DNA of 62,474 nt from an uncultured Bacilli bacterium (GTDB lineage Bacteria > Bacillota_I > Bacilli_A > RFN20 > CAG-826). Positions 1-8,661 of this stretch are shown piece by piece. Made by a program: the position numbers and the translations under genes. Position 1 is the first letter of the stretch; each line of letters begins with the position of its first letter. Location of the stretch: positions 1-62,474 of the forward strand of contig CAJOLV010000006.1 of assembly GCA_905235515.1 (NCBI GenBank). The letters run 5' to 3'. Under the pieces are notes generated by a model. The model ran no database searches. It saw only the letters and a program-made list of their open reading frames with translations, and was not told the origin of the DNA.

Positions 1-108
1 AATTTGTTGCTTAAACTACTATTTTTAGCAGATAAAAAGATAAAATTCCGTGATGTTATCAAGTAAAAATATCAACACTTTGCTTTATTCGCCTGTTTTT
101 TTATATTT

Positions 109-546
109 TTACTTTTCTTCGTCGATTATCATCTGCACTCTAGTGGCGTGTCTGCCACCTTCAAAATCAGTCGATAAGAAGATATTTATTCTTCTTAACA
201 CATCATCTAATGACATGAATTTTTGGCCAAAAGCAATCATGTTTGCGTTGTTATGTTGTCTAGAAAGTGCCGAAACTTCATCATTATATCCAATTGCACA
301 CCTAACGCCTTTAACTTTATTAGCGGAAATCATGATTCCTTCTCCGCTAGTGCAGACAAGAATGCCAAAATCACATTGGCCACTTCCCACTAATTTTGCA
401 GCAGCAATTCCAAATTGAGGATAATGACAAGAATTCTCATCATTGGTGCCTACATCAATCACTTCATATTTATCTTTTAAATATTTTTTAATAGCTTCTT
501 TATAAGCAAAGCCACCATGATCACTACCAATTGCAATTTTAAGCAT
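109..546 (-). CDS. rpiB: Ribose-5-phosphate isomerase B
   Basis: Interconverts ribose 5-phosphate and ribulose 5-phosphate in the pentose phosphate pathway; cytoplasmic. The 145-residue length and the N-terminal IAIGSDHGG motif fit the RpiB/LacAB family. The family's catalytic cysteine is Cys65 in GILVCTSGEG, followed by the conserved SANKVKGVRCAI segment. An ATG nine bases upstream (555) abuts the AGGAGG ribosome binding site with no spacing, whereas the ATG at 546 sits nine bases from it, so 546 is chosen. It lies at the end of a minus-strand run with prfA and prmC, and its start is slightly inside the end of prmC. The assignment is secure. Confidence 0.93.
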   Translation of the reverse strand: MLKIAIGSDHGGFAYKEAIKKYLKDKYEVIDVGTNDENSCHYPQFGIAAAKLVGSGQCDFGILVCTSGEGIMISANKVKGVRCAIGYNDEVSALSRQHNNANMIAFGQKFMSLDDVLRRINIFLSTDFEGGRHATRVQMIIDEEK

Positions 547-1399
547 AGTTACCATCCTCCTTAATCATTATATATAAGAAACGCATTTTCCCATACATAT
601 CTTTAGATAATTTATAAGCACTGTTAGGAAAATATTGTTCGACTAAAGCGCATAATTCGTCTTCCATATCTTCGCCTATTTCAAAGGCCAATATAGCGTT
701 CTTATTTAAGATTTTATCAACATCTTTAAAAATTCTTTCATAGAACAATGTTTTTGGTTCAGCAAGCAAAGCTTGGTGAGGTTCATATTTCCATACTTGT
801 TCATCAATTGTAGAAGGGTCTCCAATATATGGGGGGTTACAAACTAAGACATCTAATTTAATTCCCTTTTCTATTAATGGTTCTAATAAATCACCTTGTA
901 ATGTTTCTATCGAAAGATTATGCATTTTAGAATTTGATTGAGCGACCTTTAAGCATTGCTCACTGATGTCTGTCGCGTACACTGTTGCTGATCTAAATAA
1001 CTTCTTAAGATAGATTCCAATCACACCAGAACCAGTACATACATCTGCAATAGTTAATTTTGAAAAAGGTGGAAAAATTTTATCAATCATCACTTTAGTG
1101 CCAATTACTAATTCTTCAGTTTCTTGTCTTGGGATTAAAACACCTGGCTCAACATTAAAAGTTAAATCAATGAAATTTGCTTTTCTAATAACATATTGAT
1201 ATGGCTCGCCATTTCTTACTCTATCAATCAAACTTAAAAAGTTTTCATAATTATCTACTTCTCTATCAAAGTTTTTATAGAGTGTGAGGTTGCAATCAAA
1301 ACCATTTATAAAACAAAGCATTGTATTTACAATGTTTCTATTTAAATATTTATTATTTTCTTTTAATAAAGAAAAGTATGTTTCTCTATTTGTTGGCAT
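539..1399 (-). CDS. prmC: Peptide chain release factor N5-glutamine methyltransferase PrmC
   Basis: SAM-dependent enzyme that methylates the glutamine of the GGQ motif of release factors, the product of the gene just upstream. The SAM-binding segment IADVCTGSGVIGIYL and the substrate-Gln motif NPPY (about residue 188) are both present. The start at 1399 is one base after the prfA stop (TAATATG), with a GGCGGG-like binding site inside prfA; an alternative ATG at 1429 lacks any such site. The 3' end overlaps the start of rpiB by a few bases. Length is about 286 residues, normal for the family. Confidence 0.93.
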   Translation of the reverse strand: MPTNRETYFSLLKENNKYLNRNIVNTMLCFINGFDCNLTLYKNFDREVDNYENFLSLIDRVRNGEPYQYVIRKANFIDLTFNVEPGVLIPRQETEELVIGTKVMIDKIFPPFSKLTIADVCTGSGVIGIYLKKLFRSATVYATDISEQCLKVAQSNSKMHNLSIETLQGDLLEPLIEKGIKLDVLVCNPPYIGDPSTIDEQVWKYEPHQALLAEPKTLFYERIFKDVDKILNKNAILAFEIGEDMEDELCALVEQYFPNSAYKLSKDMYGKMRFLYIMIKEDGNYA

Positions 1400-1400
1400 A

Positions 1401-2471
1401 TTATCCCGCCATTTTGGTGGATTGATCATAGTGGATTAAAGCATCGATAACTTCATCTAAATCACCTTCGATAATGCGATCGAGCTTTTGAACAGTGAAA
1501 CCAATGCGATGATCAGTGACACGATTTTGTGGATAGTTATATGTTCTAATCTTTTCAGATCTTTCACCTGTACCGACTTTAAGTTGTCTTTCCTTACCAA
1601 TTTCTTCTTGTTGCTTTGCAAGTTTATCAGCGTACATCTTTGCTCTTAACATTTGCATAGCAATTTCTCTGTTTTGAATTTGTGATTTTTCAGTTTGGCA
1701 AGCAACCACTGTTCCTGTAGGAATGTGAGTAATTCTCACTGCGGATTCTGTCTTATTAACGTTTTGTCCACCTGCTCCTTGTGAATGATATGTGTCAACT
1801 TGCAAATCATTAGGATTAATTTCAATATCAATTTCTTCGGCTTCTGGCATCACTAACACTGTTGCGGTAGATGTATGAATACGTCCACTGGCTTCAGTCT
1901 TAGGAACGCGTTGGACACGATGTGCACCACTTTCAAACTTCAATTTTGAATAGACGTTTTTTCCTGTAATTTTGAAAGAAACCATAGCAAAACCCCCGGC
2001 TTCTGATGGGTTTTCGTCTAACATTTTAATTTTCCAGCCTTGGGTTTCTGCATATCTGGTATACATGCGAAAGAGGTCTCCAGCAAAAATATTTGCTTCA
2101 TCACCACCAACCGCTCCACGGATTTCAACAATGATGTTTTTATCATCAAGAGGGTCTTTTGGTAGAAGCATTTCTCTTAAATCTGCTTCTAATTTTTCTT
2201 GTTCGGCTTCAATTCGTTTGATTTCTTCTTTACCCATTTCAGATAATTCTGAATCAGAGTCTCTCGCCATTTCTTGCGCGCCAAGAATGTCTTCTTCGTT
2301 TTTTAAAAATTGTTTGAAAGTTTCAACTTGAGGTTCTAAATTGGATCTCTCTTTAGAGATTTCACGAAAATGCACCAAGTCTTTCATTAGATCAGGGCTT
2401 AATAATTCTTCATCAATTTCCGCTAAACGTTTTTGTGCAACAATTAAACGTTGTCTCATACTTTCTTCCAT
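1401..2471 (-). CDS. prfA: Peptide chain release factor 1
   Basis: Recognises UAA and UAG at the ribosome and triggers peptide release. The GGQ motif is near residue 232 (GAGGQNVNKTES). The codon-recognition tripeptide is PKT (RVQRVPKTE, near residue 190), the PxT form typical of RF1 rather than the SPF of RF2. The 356-residue length is standard. A GTGAGG binding site precedes the ATG at 2471. A second ATG four codons downstream is possible but less well placed. Translationally coupled to prmC, its modifying enzyme. Confidence 0.96.
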   Translation of the reverse strand: MEESMRQRLIVAQKRLAEIDEELLSPDLMKDLVHFREISKERSNLEPQVETFKQFLKNEEDILGAQEMARDSDSELSEMGKEEIKRIEAEQEKLEADLREMLLPKDPLDDKNIIVEIRGAVGGDEANIFAGDLFRMYTRYAETQGWKIKMLDENPSEAGGFAMVSFKITGKNVYSKLKFESGAHRVQRVPKTEASGRIHTSTATVLVMPEAEEIDIEINPNDLQVDTYHSQGAGGQNVNKTESAVRITHIPTGTVVACQTEKSQIQNREIAMQMLRAKMYADKLAKQQEEIGKERQLKVGTGERSEKIRTYNYPQNRVTDHRIGFTVQKLDRIIEGDLDEVIDALIHYDQSTKMAG

Positions 2472-2498
2472 AAATAGAGCCTCACTTTCGCGTTTGAT

Positions 2499-2507
2499 AT
2501 TCTAACA
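2499..2507 (-). promoter_or_regulatory. Candidate extended -10 promoter for prfA-prmC-rpiB
   Basis: On the minus strand the sequence reads TGTTAGAAT, an extended -10 element, 28 bases before the prfA start. No convincing -35 box is visible. It diverges from the dnaX promoter about 80 bases away. Confidence 0.4.
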
Positions 2508-2586
2508 TATAAGTTCTAGAAGAAAAAGAAACAAAAGATTTTGCTTAATATTAATATTAATTCTTCATAGAAACTTGCACTTTGTG

Positions 2587-2592
2587 TATAAT
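2587..2592 (+). promoter_or_regulatory. Candidate -10 box for the dnaX operon
   Basis: A perfect TATAAT lies 20 bases before the dnaX ATG, with an AGGTGGTGAG binding site between them. The -35 region is weak. The leader would be only about 13 bases long. Confidence 0.45.
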
Positions 2593-2611
2593 CTTGTTAG
2601 GTGGTGAGAAA

Positions 2612-4276
2612 ATGGCTTACAAAGCATTGTATAGAACGTATCGTCCAAGTACATTTGATGAAGTTGCTGGCCAACAGCACATCGTCAGAACTATTAAAAA
2701 CGCATTAACGACTAGAAAAATCGCTCATGCATATCTTTTTGCAGGTCCTAGAGGAACTGGTAAAACAACAATGGCTAAATTATTAGCCAAGGCTTTAAAC
2801 TGTGAACAAGGAATTGGTTGCCAATGTAATCAATGTAAAAATTGTTTGGCAATTAATGAAGGAACACATCCTGATGTATTAGAAATTGACGCTGCTAGCA
2901 ATAATGGTGTTGATGAAATCAGAGACCTTATTGATAGAGTCAAATATGGCACTATTTTAGGTAGATATAAAGTTTACATTATCGATGAAGTCCATATGAT
3001 GACTGCTGGTGCTTTTAATGCTCTATTAAAAACACTAGAAGAGCCACCAGAACACATAGTGTTTGTTTTAGCAACAACCGAACCACATAAGATTCTTCCA
3101 ACCATCTTGTCAAGATGCCAAAGATATGATTTCAGCAAAGTCTCAGACCACGATATTAAAGATAGAATTAGAACTGTTTTAAAATCTGAAAGTATTCAAT
3201 TTAATGAAGAGGCTATTGATTTAATTGTCTCTTTAGCTGATGGCGGAATGCGTGATGCCTTAAGTATCTTAGACCAAGTTCTTGCATATTCCGGAGACCA
3301 TCTCAATGTGGACGATATCTTAGATATGTTCGCTTTAGAATCCACAGAAGAAAAGATTGAACTCATCACTTCTATAACTCACGGTAATGTAGTCGATGTT
3401 TTAAATAGACTTAATGACTATGTTGCTAGAGGAACAGACATCAAAAGATTAACTAATGATTTATTAATGATTCTTAAAGATGTTCTTATCTTCCAAACAT
3501 CCCTCAAGACAGATTTCTTTGAAGTGTTAAAAGATAGTGAAGCAAGAGAACTCGCTAAGATTATTGATGAGAAAAACACATTGTCGATGATTAACATTTT
3601 AATGGATACTTTGAAGGACTATAAGAACGTCACATCCATCGTACCTTTGTTTGAAGTGACATTATTAAAAATGACAACCTTGAATGCTCCTTCAAAACCT
3701 ATTGAAAAACCAATAGAAAAGGTTGAAATCGCTGCAAAACCTCAACAAAAAGAAGAAAAGCCAGTGATTTCGCAGCCAAGTACAGTTTCCTTATTTGATA
3801 CATTTGAAGAACCTAAAAAAGAAGTTGTTATTAGCAAAGATACACTTGTTTTAAAAGACACAAAAGGTGAAGAAGGATTCTTTGTTTCAGATGAACTAAT
3901 GATTAATATCATGGTCACTAGTAAAAAAGATTTTAAAAACAAATACTTAGAAGACTGGAAAAAGATTAAGATGTACACCACTCATCCACAAATTGGTAAT
4001 GCCGCGATGATGTTATTAGATAGTCATACATTAGTGGCCTCTAACAAAGTGCTTATTGTTGAATCACAATTACAAACATTAGCCGATAAAATTAATCGTT
4101 TTGAAAATCAAAAAGCATTACAAGATGTCATTTCCACTGTCTTTGGTATCAAACCATTTATCTATGCAGTTAGCAGAAACGAATCAGTGAGACTTCAAAA
4201 AGTCTATACCGATAAATTACAATTAGGAACCTTGCCAAAGAAAGATTCCATCACATTAGAATTTGAAGGAGAATAA
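2612..4276 (+). CDS. dnaX: DNA polymerase III subunit gamma/tau
   Basis: ATPase subunit of the replicative clamp loader. Walker A GPRGTGKT is at about residues 44-51, a four-cysteine zinc module follows (near residues 64-80), then the DEVHMM Walker B and the SRC motif. The C-terminal 200 residues are tau-like and variable. The start is set at 2612 (MAYKALYRTYRP), the canonical N-terminus; an in-frame ATG ten codons earlier overlaps the promoter and binding site. First gene of an operon that also holds the clamp-loader delta' gene holB and the usual partners ybaB and recR. I saw no canonical A-AAA-AAG slippery site for a short gamma form. Confidence 0.96.
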   Translation: MAYKALYRTYRPSTFDEVAGQQHIVRTIKNALTTRKIAHAYLFAGPRGTGKTTMAKLLAKALNCEQGIGCQCNQCKNCLAINEGTHPDVLEIDAASNNGVDEIRDLIDRVKYGTILGRYKVYIIDEVHMMTAGAFNALLKTLEEPPEHIVFVLATTEPHKILPTILSRCQRYDFSKVSDHDIKDRIRTVLKSESIQFNEEAIDLIVSLADGGMRDALSILDQVLAYSGDHLNVDDILDMFALESTEEKIELITSITHGNVVDVLNRLNDYVARGTDIKRLTNDLLMILKDVLIFQTSLKTDFFEVLKDSEARELAKIIDEKNTLSMINILMDTLKDYKNVTSIVPLFEVTLLKMTTLNAPSKPIEKPIEKVEIAAKPQQKEEKPVISQPSTVSLFDTFEEPKKEVVISKDTLVLKDTKGEEGFFVSDELMINIMVTSKKDFKNKYLEDWKKIKMYTTHPQIGNAAMMLLDSHTLVASNKVLIVESQLQTLADKINRFENQKALQDVISTVFGIKPFIYAVSRNESVRLQKVYTDKLQLGTLPKKDSITLEFEGE

Positions 4277-4281
4277 AAGTT

Positions 4282-4581
4282 ATGAATATGCAACAAATGA
4301 TGGCGCAAGCACAAAGAATGCAACGCGAACTTCAAAAAGCTATGAAAGAACTCGAGGAAAAAGAGTTTACTTTTAGTAAAGGCGGAGCAGTTACAGTTAA
4401 AATGTATGGCTCAGGCCAAATCATTTCTGTCAACATTGATGAAGACGCCTTTGAAAAAGATAACAAAGAAATGATTGAAGATATGATTGCTATGGCGGTC
4501 AATGAAGGCTTAGAAACCATTGCCGATGAAAAAGAAGCAATCAACGAAAGAATCACAGGACAAAAAGGGTTTGGTTTTTAA
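4282..4581 (+). CDS. YbaB/EbfC family nucleoid-associated protein
   Basis: Small dimeric DNA-binding protein, nearly always encoded between dnaX and recR as here. The 99-residue length, the Met/Gln-rich coiled-coil start (MNMQQMMAQAQRMQRE) and the central GSGQIISVNID segment fit the family. A GGAG site ends ten bases before the ATG. Its stop overlaps the recR start by one base (TAATG), indicating translational coupling. Confidence 0.92.
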   Translation: MNMQQMMAQAQRMQRELQKAMKELEEKEFTFSKGGAVTVKMYGSGQIISVNIDEDAFEKDNKEMIEDMIAMAVNEGLETIADEKEAINERITGQKGFGF

Positions 4582-5177
4582 TGGAAAAACTCAAAGCTTT
4601 AGAAAGACTTGAAGAATCATTAAACAAACTCCCAAGCGTTGGCAAAAAAAGCGCTGAGAGATTGGCTTTTGCTATGCTTGATATGGACGATGATGATTTA
4701 CAAGAATTTGCTGGAGCGGTTGCTGATTTAAAAGCATCAATCCACACTTGTCCAATATGTGGTAACCTTACCGAAGATGAGATTTGTTCTATTTGTTCTG
4801 ATGATAGCAAAGACAAATCAACCATAATGGTTGTTTCTACACCTAAAGATGTTTTAGCGTTAGAAAAAGCAGAAGATTATAATGGCCTATATTATGTCTT
4901 AGGAGGCACAATTTCTCTATCTAAAGGCAAAGGGATTGAATCATTAAATATCGCTGGTTTAATGAAGAGATTAGAAAGTGGCGCTGTTAAAGAAGTAATT
5001 CTTGCTACAAACCCAACAGTGGACGGAGAAACCACTGCTTTATATCTTGCTAAAATCATTGAGCCATTAAATATCACTGTAAGTAGAATTGCCTATGGCC
5101 TTCCAATGGGAGGTAATCTTGATTACACAGACTCATTAACCATCAGCAAAGCCATTCAAGGAAGAAGAAAAATCTAA
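4581..5177 (+). CDS. recR: Recombination mediator RecR
   Basis: Acts with RecF and RecO to load RecA on gapped DNA. The helix-hairpin-helix LPSVGKKSAERLAF is near residue 17, a four-cysteine zinc finger (CPIC...CSIC) near residues 57-72, and a Toprim domain follows (MVVSTPKDVLALEK). Length 198 residues is typical. The start overlaps the ybaB stop. recF is also in this window, in the dnaA operon. Confidence 0.96.
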   Translation: MEKLKALERLEESLNKLPSVGKKSAERLAFAMLDMDDDDLQEFAGAVADLKASIHTCPICGNLTEDEICSICSDDSKDKSTIMVVSTPKDVLALEKAEDYNGLYYVLGGTISLSKGKGIESLNIAGLMKRLESGAVKEVILATNPTVDGETTALYLAKIIEPLNITVSRIAYGLPMGGNLDYTDSLTISKAIQGRRKI

Positions 5178-5189
5178 GGAGAAGCGATT

Positions 5190-5810
5190 ATGTTTATTAC
5201 TTTAGAAGGACCAGAAGGATCTGGAAAAACCACTGCTGTTGAAACAGCTGTTAAAAGATTACAAGAGCTTGGTTATGAAATCGTGAGAACTCGTGAACCA
5301 GGCGGAACACCAATCGCTGAACAAATTAGAAATGTTATTTTAGACAAAGCCAACACAGCGATGGATCCAAGAACCGAAGCATTACTTTATGCAGCCAGCA
5401 GAAGACAACATTTAGTGGAAAAAGTCTGGCCAGCAATTAAGGAAGGTAAGATTGTTATTTGCGATCGTTATTTAGATTCTTCTTTAGCCTATCAAGGCGG
5501 TGCAAGAGGTTTAGGCGTCGATAACATTTTAAATATTAACTTATTCGCTACCGAGAATACTTGGCCTGATTTAACATTATTGTTCGATTTAGATCCCAAA
5601 ATCGGTTTAGAAAGAATCAACAAAAACGCTAATCGTGAAGTAAATAGATTAGACTTAGAAAAATTAGAATTCCACAATGCAGTAAGAAACACATTCTTAC
5701 AATTAGCAAAGCGCTATCCGGAGAGATTTGTCATTATTGATGCAAGCAAATCACAAGAAGAAGTTGCTAAAGCAACTTTAGATGCCATTTTAAATAGACT
5801 ATGCAAGTAG
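5190..5810 (+). CDS. tmk: Thymidylate kinase
   Basis: Phosphorylates dTMP to dTDP for DNA synthesis. Walker A GPEGSGKT occupies residues 7-14, the DRY motif (CDRYLDSSLAYQGG) is near residue 93, and TREPGGTPIAEQIR is the expected dTMP-binding segment. AAGGAG precedes the ATG. The last ten bases overlap holB, a common Bacillota arrangement. Confidence 0.96.
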   Translation: MFITLEGPEGSGKTTAVETAVKRLQELGYEIVRTREPGGTPIAEQIRNVILDKANTAMDPRTEALLYAASRRQHLVEKVWPAIKEGKIVICDRYLDSSLAYQGGARGLGVDNILNINLFATENTWPDLTLLFDLDPKIGLERINKNANREVNRLDLEKLEFHNAVRNTFLQLAKRYPERFVIIDASKSQEEVAKATLDAILNRLCK

Positions 5811-6796
5811 GTACTTACTTAAAAAAATATCAACCAATCATATATCAAACATTTGTAAATTCGTTTCAAGCAAAGCGCCTTTCTCATGCTTATTTAATAT
5901 CAGGCAATCCTGGAACACCACTTTTAGAAGTTGCGAAATATTTTGCAAAAAGCATCCTTTGCGATGATCCAGATCCTTTAGCGTGTAATTCTTGCATTAC
6001 TTGCCTACGTATAGATGATAATAACTACCCAGACTTCATTGTTATTGACGGCAGTAAAGGCACGATTAAAAAAGATGAGGTTAGTAATATCGAAACACAG
6101 TTTGAAAAAACCGCTTTTGAATCAAAAGGTATCATGATTTATATTCTCCACTTAGTGGAAAACATGACAGTTCAAGCAATTAATAGCATTTTGAAGTTTT
6201 TAGAAGAACCAGGCAATGAGATATATGCCTTTTTAACCACTAATAATGAAAACAGCATTCTTCCAACAATTATTTCTCGTTGCCAAGTATTAAGACTTAA
6301 GCAAATAGAAAGACAAGAAGTGATTGATAATGCGATTGAATTAGGCGTTGATCAAAAAGATGCTGAATTATTATCTTATTTTTATAATGATCCTGAACTA
6401 ATTCAGGAATCTCTAGAAGATAACGATGACAAAGATACATATCTAGACGCTAAAAAAGCATTAGAGGAATTATTAGAACATTTAATTGAGGAAGATTATA
6501 GAGCGAGCATTTATTATGCTCAAACATATATAATTCCACAAATAAGAACACTTCCTGAGGCTAGATTCTTCTTTGACATGTTAGGGCAAGCATTCGAAGA
6601 TATTTTGAATATTAAACATAACAAAGAGCCAATTCTAAAAAGTTATGATACAATACTACGCGAGTTATCACTTAAGCTTCCTCATATAGAAGAAAGCTTA
6701 TTAGAAATATTAAAAGATAGAAACTTATTAAATCTTAACGTAAATATATCGTTATTACTTGATAACTTAATTCTTAAAATAATTAAGGAGGGATAA
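5801..6796 (+). CDS. holB: DNA polymerase III subunit delta'
   Basis: Non-catalytic AAA+ subunit of the clamp loader. It resembles the N-terminal region of DnaX, with a zinc module (CDDPDPLACNSCITC). The P-loop is degenerate (ISGNPGTPLLEVAK, no GKT), as expected for delta'. The SRC motif is kept (IISRCQVLRL). 331 residues. It overlaps tmk and is followed one base after its stop by ricT. Confidence 0.92.
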   Translation: MQVGTYLKKYQPIIYQTFVNSFQAKRLSHAYLISGNPGTPLLEVAKYFAKSILCDDPDPLACNSCITCLRIDDNNYPDFIVIDGSKGTIKKDEVSNIETQFEKTAFESKGIMIYILHLVENMTVQAINSILKFLEEPGNEIYAFLTTNNENSILPTIISRCQVLRLKQIERQEVIDNAIELGVDQKDAELLSYFYNDPELIQESLEDNDDKDTYLDAKKALEELLEHLIEEDYRASIYYAQTYIIPQIRTLPEARFFFDMLGQAFEDILNIKHNKEPILKSYDTILRELSLKLPHIEESLLEILKDRNLLNLNVNISLLLDNLILKIIKEG

Positions 6797-6797
6797 C

Positions 6798-7682
6798 ATG
6801 GTCGATTTAGACAGACAAACAAATTCAGAAACAATAGATAACACAATATATGAAGGCTTTGTGGGAGTAAAGTTTTACTCTGCCCCAAGAGCGTACTTTT
6901 TTGGTTATAAAGACATTAAATTAGAAATGGGCGATAGAGTTGTTGTTGAAACTAGCAAGGGGATAGAATTAGGTGAAATTGTAATCGCTCCAATTTCTAT
7001 TGAAAAATATAAGAGTTCTATGGGGCTCAAGCCAATCATTAGAAAAGCCACTGATGTGGATAATAGAATGTATGAAATTAATGAAAAAGATGCCGGTTTT
7101 GCTCTAGATATTTGTAAAGTTGAAGCACAAAGGCTTAATTTAAACATGAATTTAATTTCATGCGAATACACATTAGATAAGAGCAAAGTTCTCTTCTCCT
7201 ATGTCGCTGATGACAGGGTCGATTTTAGAGAATTATTAAAAGTTTTAGCGTCCAAACTTCACACTCGTATTGAGCTAAGACAAATTGGTCCAAGAGACAA
7301 AGCCAAAATGATTGGTGGTTTAGGTATCTGCGGTTTACCACTTTGTTGTTCAACATTCTTAAATGAATTCGATGGTATTTCTATCAACAGAGCCAAAAAC
7401 CAAATGTTAGCCATTAATATCCCGAAGTTAAGCGGCCAATGTGGTAAACTTATCTGCTGTTTAAAATATGAAGATGACACATATACAGTTGAAAGATCTA
7501 AATATCCTGAATTAGGAAGTAAGGTTTTCTTGGATAATAACGAATATACAATCACATCAGTGAACATCATTTCTGGTGTCATCAAAATTGAAAACGCCGA
7601 AGATGTTAAATTCATGCCTTATGACGATTTAAAAAAGCAAGGCAAAGTAAGAAAAAACAAACCAAACGATGACAAAAGATAA
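6798..7682 (+). CDS. ricT: PSP1-domain protein RicT (YaaT)
   Basis: In Bacillus subtilis, RicT with RicA and RicF forms a Fe-S complex that controls RNase Y maturation of mRNAs; no ricA or ricF is seen here. The PSP1 core carries the family's cysteines in CGLPLCC and QCGKLICCLKYE. GGAGGG precedes the ATG. Position between holB and rsmI is the classic Bacillota order. Its 3' end overlaps rsmI by 14 bases. Confidence 0.92.
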   Translation: MVDLDRQTNSETIDNTIYEGFVGVKFYSAPRAYFFGYKDIKLEMGDRVVVETSKGIELGEIVIAPISIEKYKSSMGLKPIIRKATDVDNRMYEINEKDAGFALDICKVEAQRLNLNMNLISCEYTLDKSKVLFSYVADDRVDFRELLKVLASKLHTRIELRQIGPRDKAKMIGGLGICGLPLCCSTFLNEFDGISINRAKNQMLAINIPKLSGQCGKLICCLKYEDDTYTVERSKYPELGSKVFLDNNEYTITSVNIISGVIKIENAEDVKFMPYDDLKKQGKVRKNKPNDDKR

Positions 7683-8508
7683 AAGCTTCTCAAGCAAAAA
7701 CAATCTTTTATATCTAGTAGCTACTCCCATTGGTAACTTAAATGAAGTTAGTGAGAGGTTTATTTCAGTCATTAAAGAAATGGACATTATTGCCGCAGAA
7801 GACACTAGAAATACTGGTTCTTTATTATCAAAACTAGGTATATCAAAAGACTTTTTCTCTTTAAGAGAACATAACGAGAATCAAGCATCAGAACACCTCA
7901 TTAATTTAATTAAAGAAGGAAAGAAAGTTGCTTATATGTCTGATGCTGGATATCCAGGTATCAGTGATCCTGGTTATTTATTAGTGCAAAATGCATTAAA
8001 AGCCGGAATCAGAGTGTCAACAATCAGTGGTCCTTCTGCTTTTATCAACGCCTTAGTGGCGTCAGGTCTACCAACTAATCATTTTTATTTCCATGGTTTT
8101 TTACCTGCAAAGGAAGGAGAAGCTAAAAAGGAATTAGAAGAGCTAAAAGAAAAGAAAGAAACAATTATATTTTACGAGGCGCCTCATAGAATTATTAAAA
8201 CACTAAACTTACTATTAAATGTCCTTGGTAATAGAAAAGCAGTCATCGCCCGTGAACTAACAAAAATTAATGAAGAATATATTAGAGGCGATTTGTCTGA
8301 ATTAGTTGAACTAGATGAAACAACACTCAAAGGAGAGATGGTTGTTTTAATCGAAGGTAATAAAGAAATCAAAGATATTAGCGACAAAAAAATATTATCA
8401 TTAGTAGGTTATTATAAGAAGCAAGGATTAAGCAACAAGGATTCAATAGAAGTAGTGGCAAAAGAGTTGCAAATTCCCAAAAATCGTATTAAAAAATTAG
8501 TATTATAA
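7669..8508 (+). CDS. rsmI: 16S rRNA (cytidine1402-2'-O)-methyltransferase
   Basis: SAM-dependent tetrapyrrole-methylase-fold enzyme that 2'-O-methylates C1402 of 16S rRNA. Recognisable segments: LVATPIGNLNEVSERF near the start, AAEDTRNTGSLLSKLGI, SDAGYPGISDPGYLL, and FYEAPHRI. 279 residues. Last gene of the dnaX operon, closed by the terminator just downstream. Confidence 0.94.
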   Translation: MTKDKSFSSKNNLLYLVATPIGNLNEVSERFISVIKEMDIIAAEDTRNTGSLLSKLGISKDFFSLREHNENQASEHLINLIKEGKKVAYMSDAGYPGISDPGYLLVQNALKAGIRVSTISGPSAFINALVASGLPTNHFYFHGFLPAKEGEAKKELEELKEKKETIIFYEAPHRIIKTLNLLLNVLGNRKAVIARELTKINEEYIRGDLSELVELDETTLKGEMVVLIEGNKEIKDISDKKILSLVGYYKKQGLSNKDSIEVVAKELQIPKNRIKKLVL

Positions 8509-8527
8509 TGTTTTAAATTCTACAAAT

Positions 8528-8559
8528 AACAATCCAACTAAGTGGGTTGTTTTCTTTTT
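8528..8559 (+). terminator. Intrinsic terminator of the dnaX-rsmI operon
   Basis: AACAATCC (8528-8535) pairs with GGGTTGTT (8544-8551), including one G-U pair, around an eight-base loop. A T-rich tract follows. Confidence 0.75.
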
Positions 8560-8578
8560 GTCTTTTTATAAACTTTTG

Positions 8579-8654
8579 TTGCTTGAAAAACATTGTTTTT
8601 CTTGCAAAGTGATATTTATATTTTTTAATATATAAAACGTGTTTTTTAAACACG
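8579..8654 (+). promoter_or_regulatory. typA leader: candidate promoter and two dyads
   Basis: The first dyad is at 8579-8607: GAAAAAC/GTTTTTC with a three-base loop, flanked by TTGC/GCAA. Its right arm contains TTGCAA, a possible -35, 18 bases before TAATAT at 8626-8631. The second dyad, CGTGTTT/AAACACG with a TTT loop (8638-8654), ends seven bases before the typA ATG, where no good Shine-Dalgarno is seen. Confidence 0.4.
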
Positions 8655-8661
8655 AAGTATT

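Noticed and set aside
1-108. Start of another minus-strand gene downstream of rpiB
   Set aside because: No start codon with a ribosome binding site can be supported in these 108 bases.
3700-3780. Programmed frameshift in dnaX for a short gamma subunit
   Set aside because: The A-rich stretch near the linker does not present the canonical A-AAA-AAG in the right phase.
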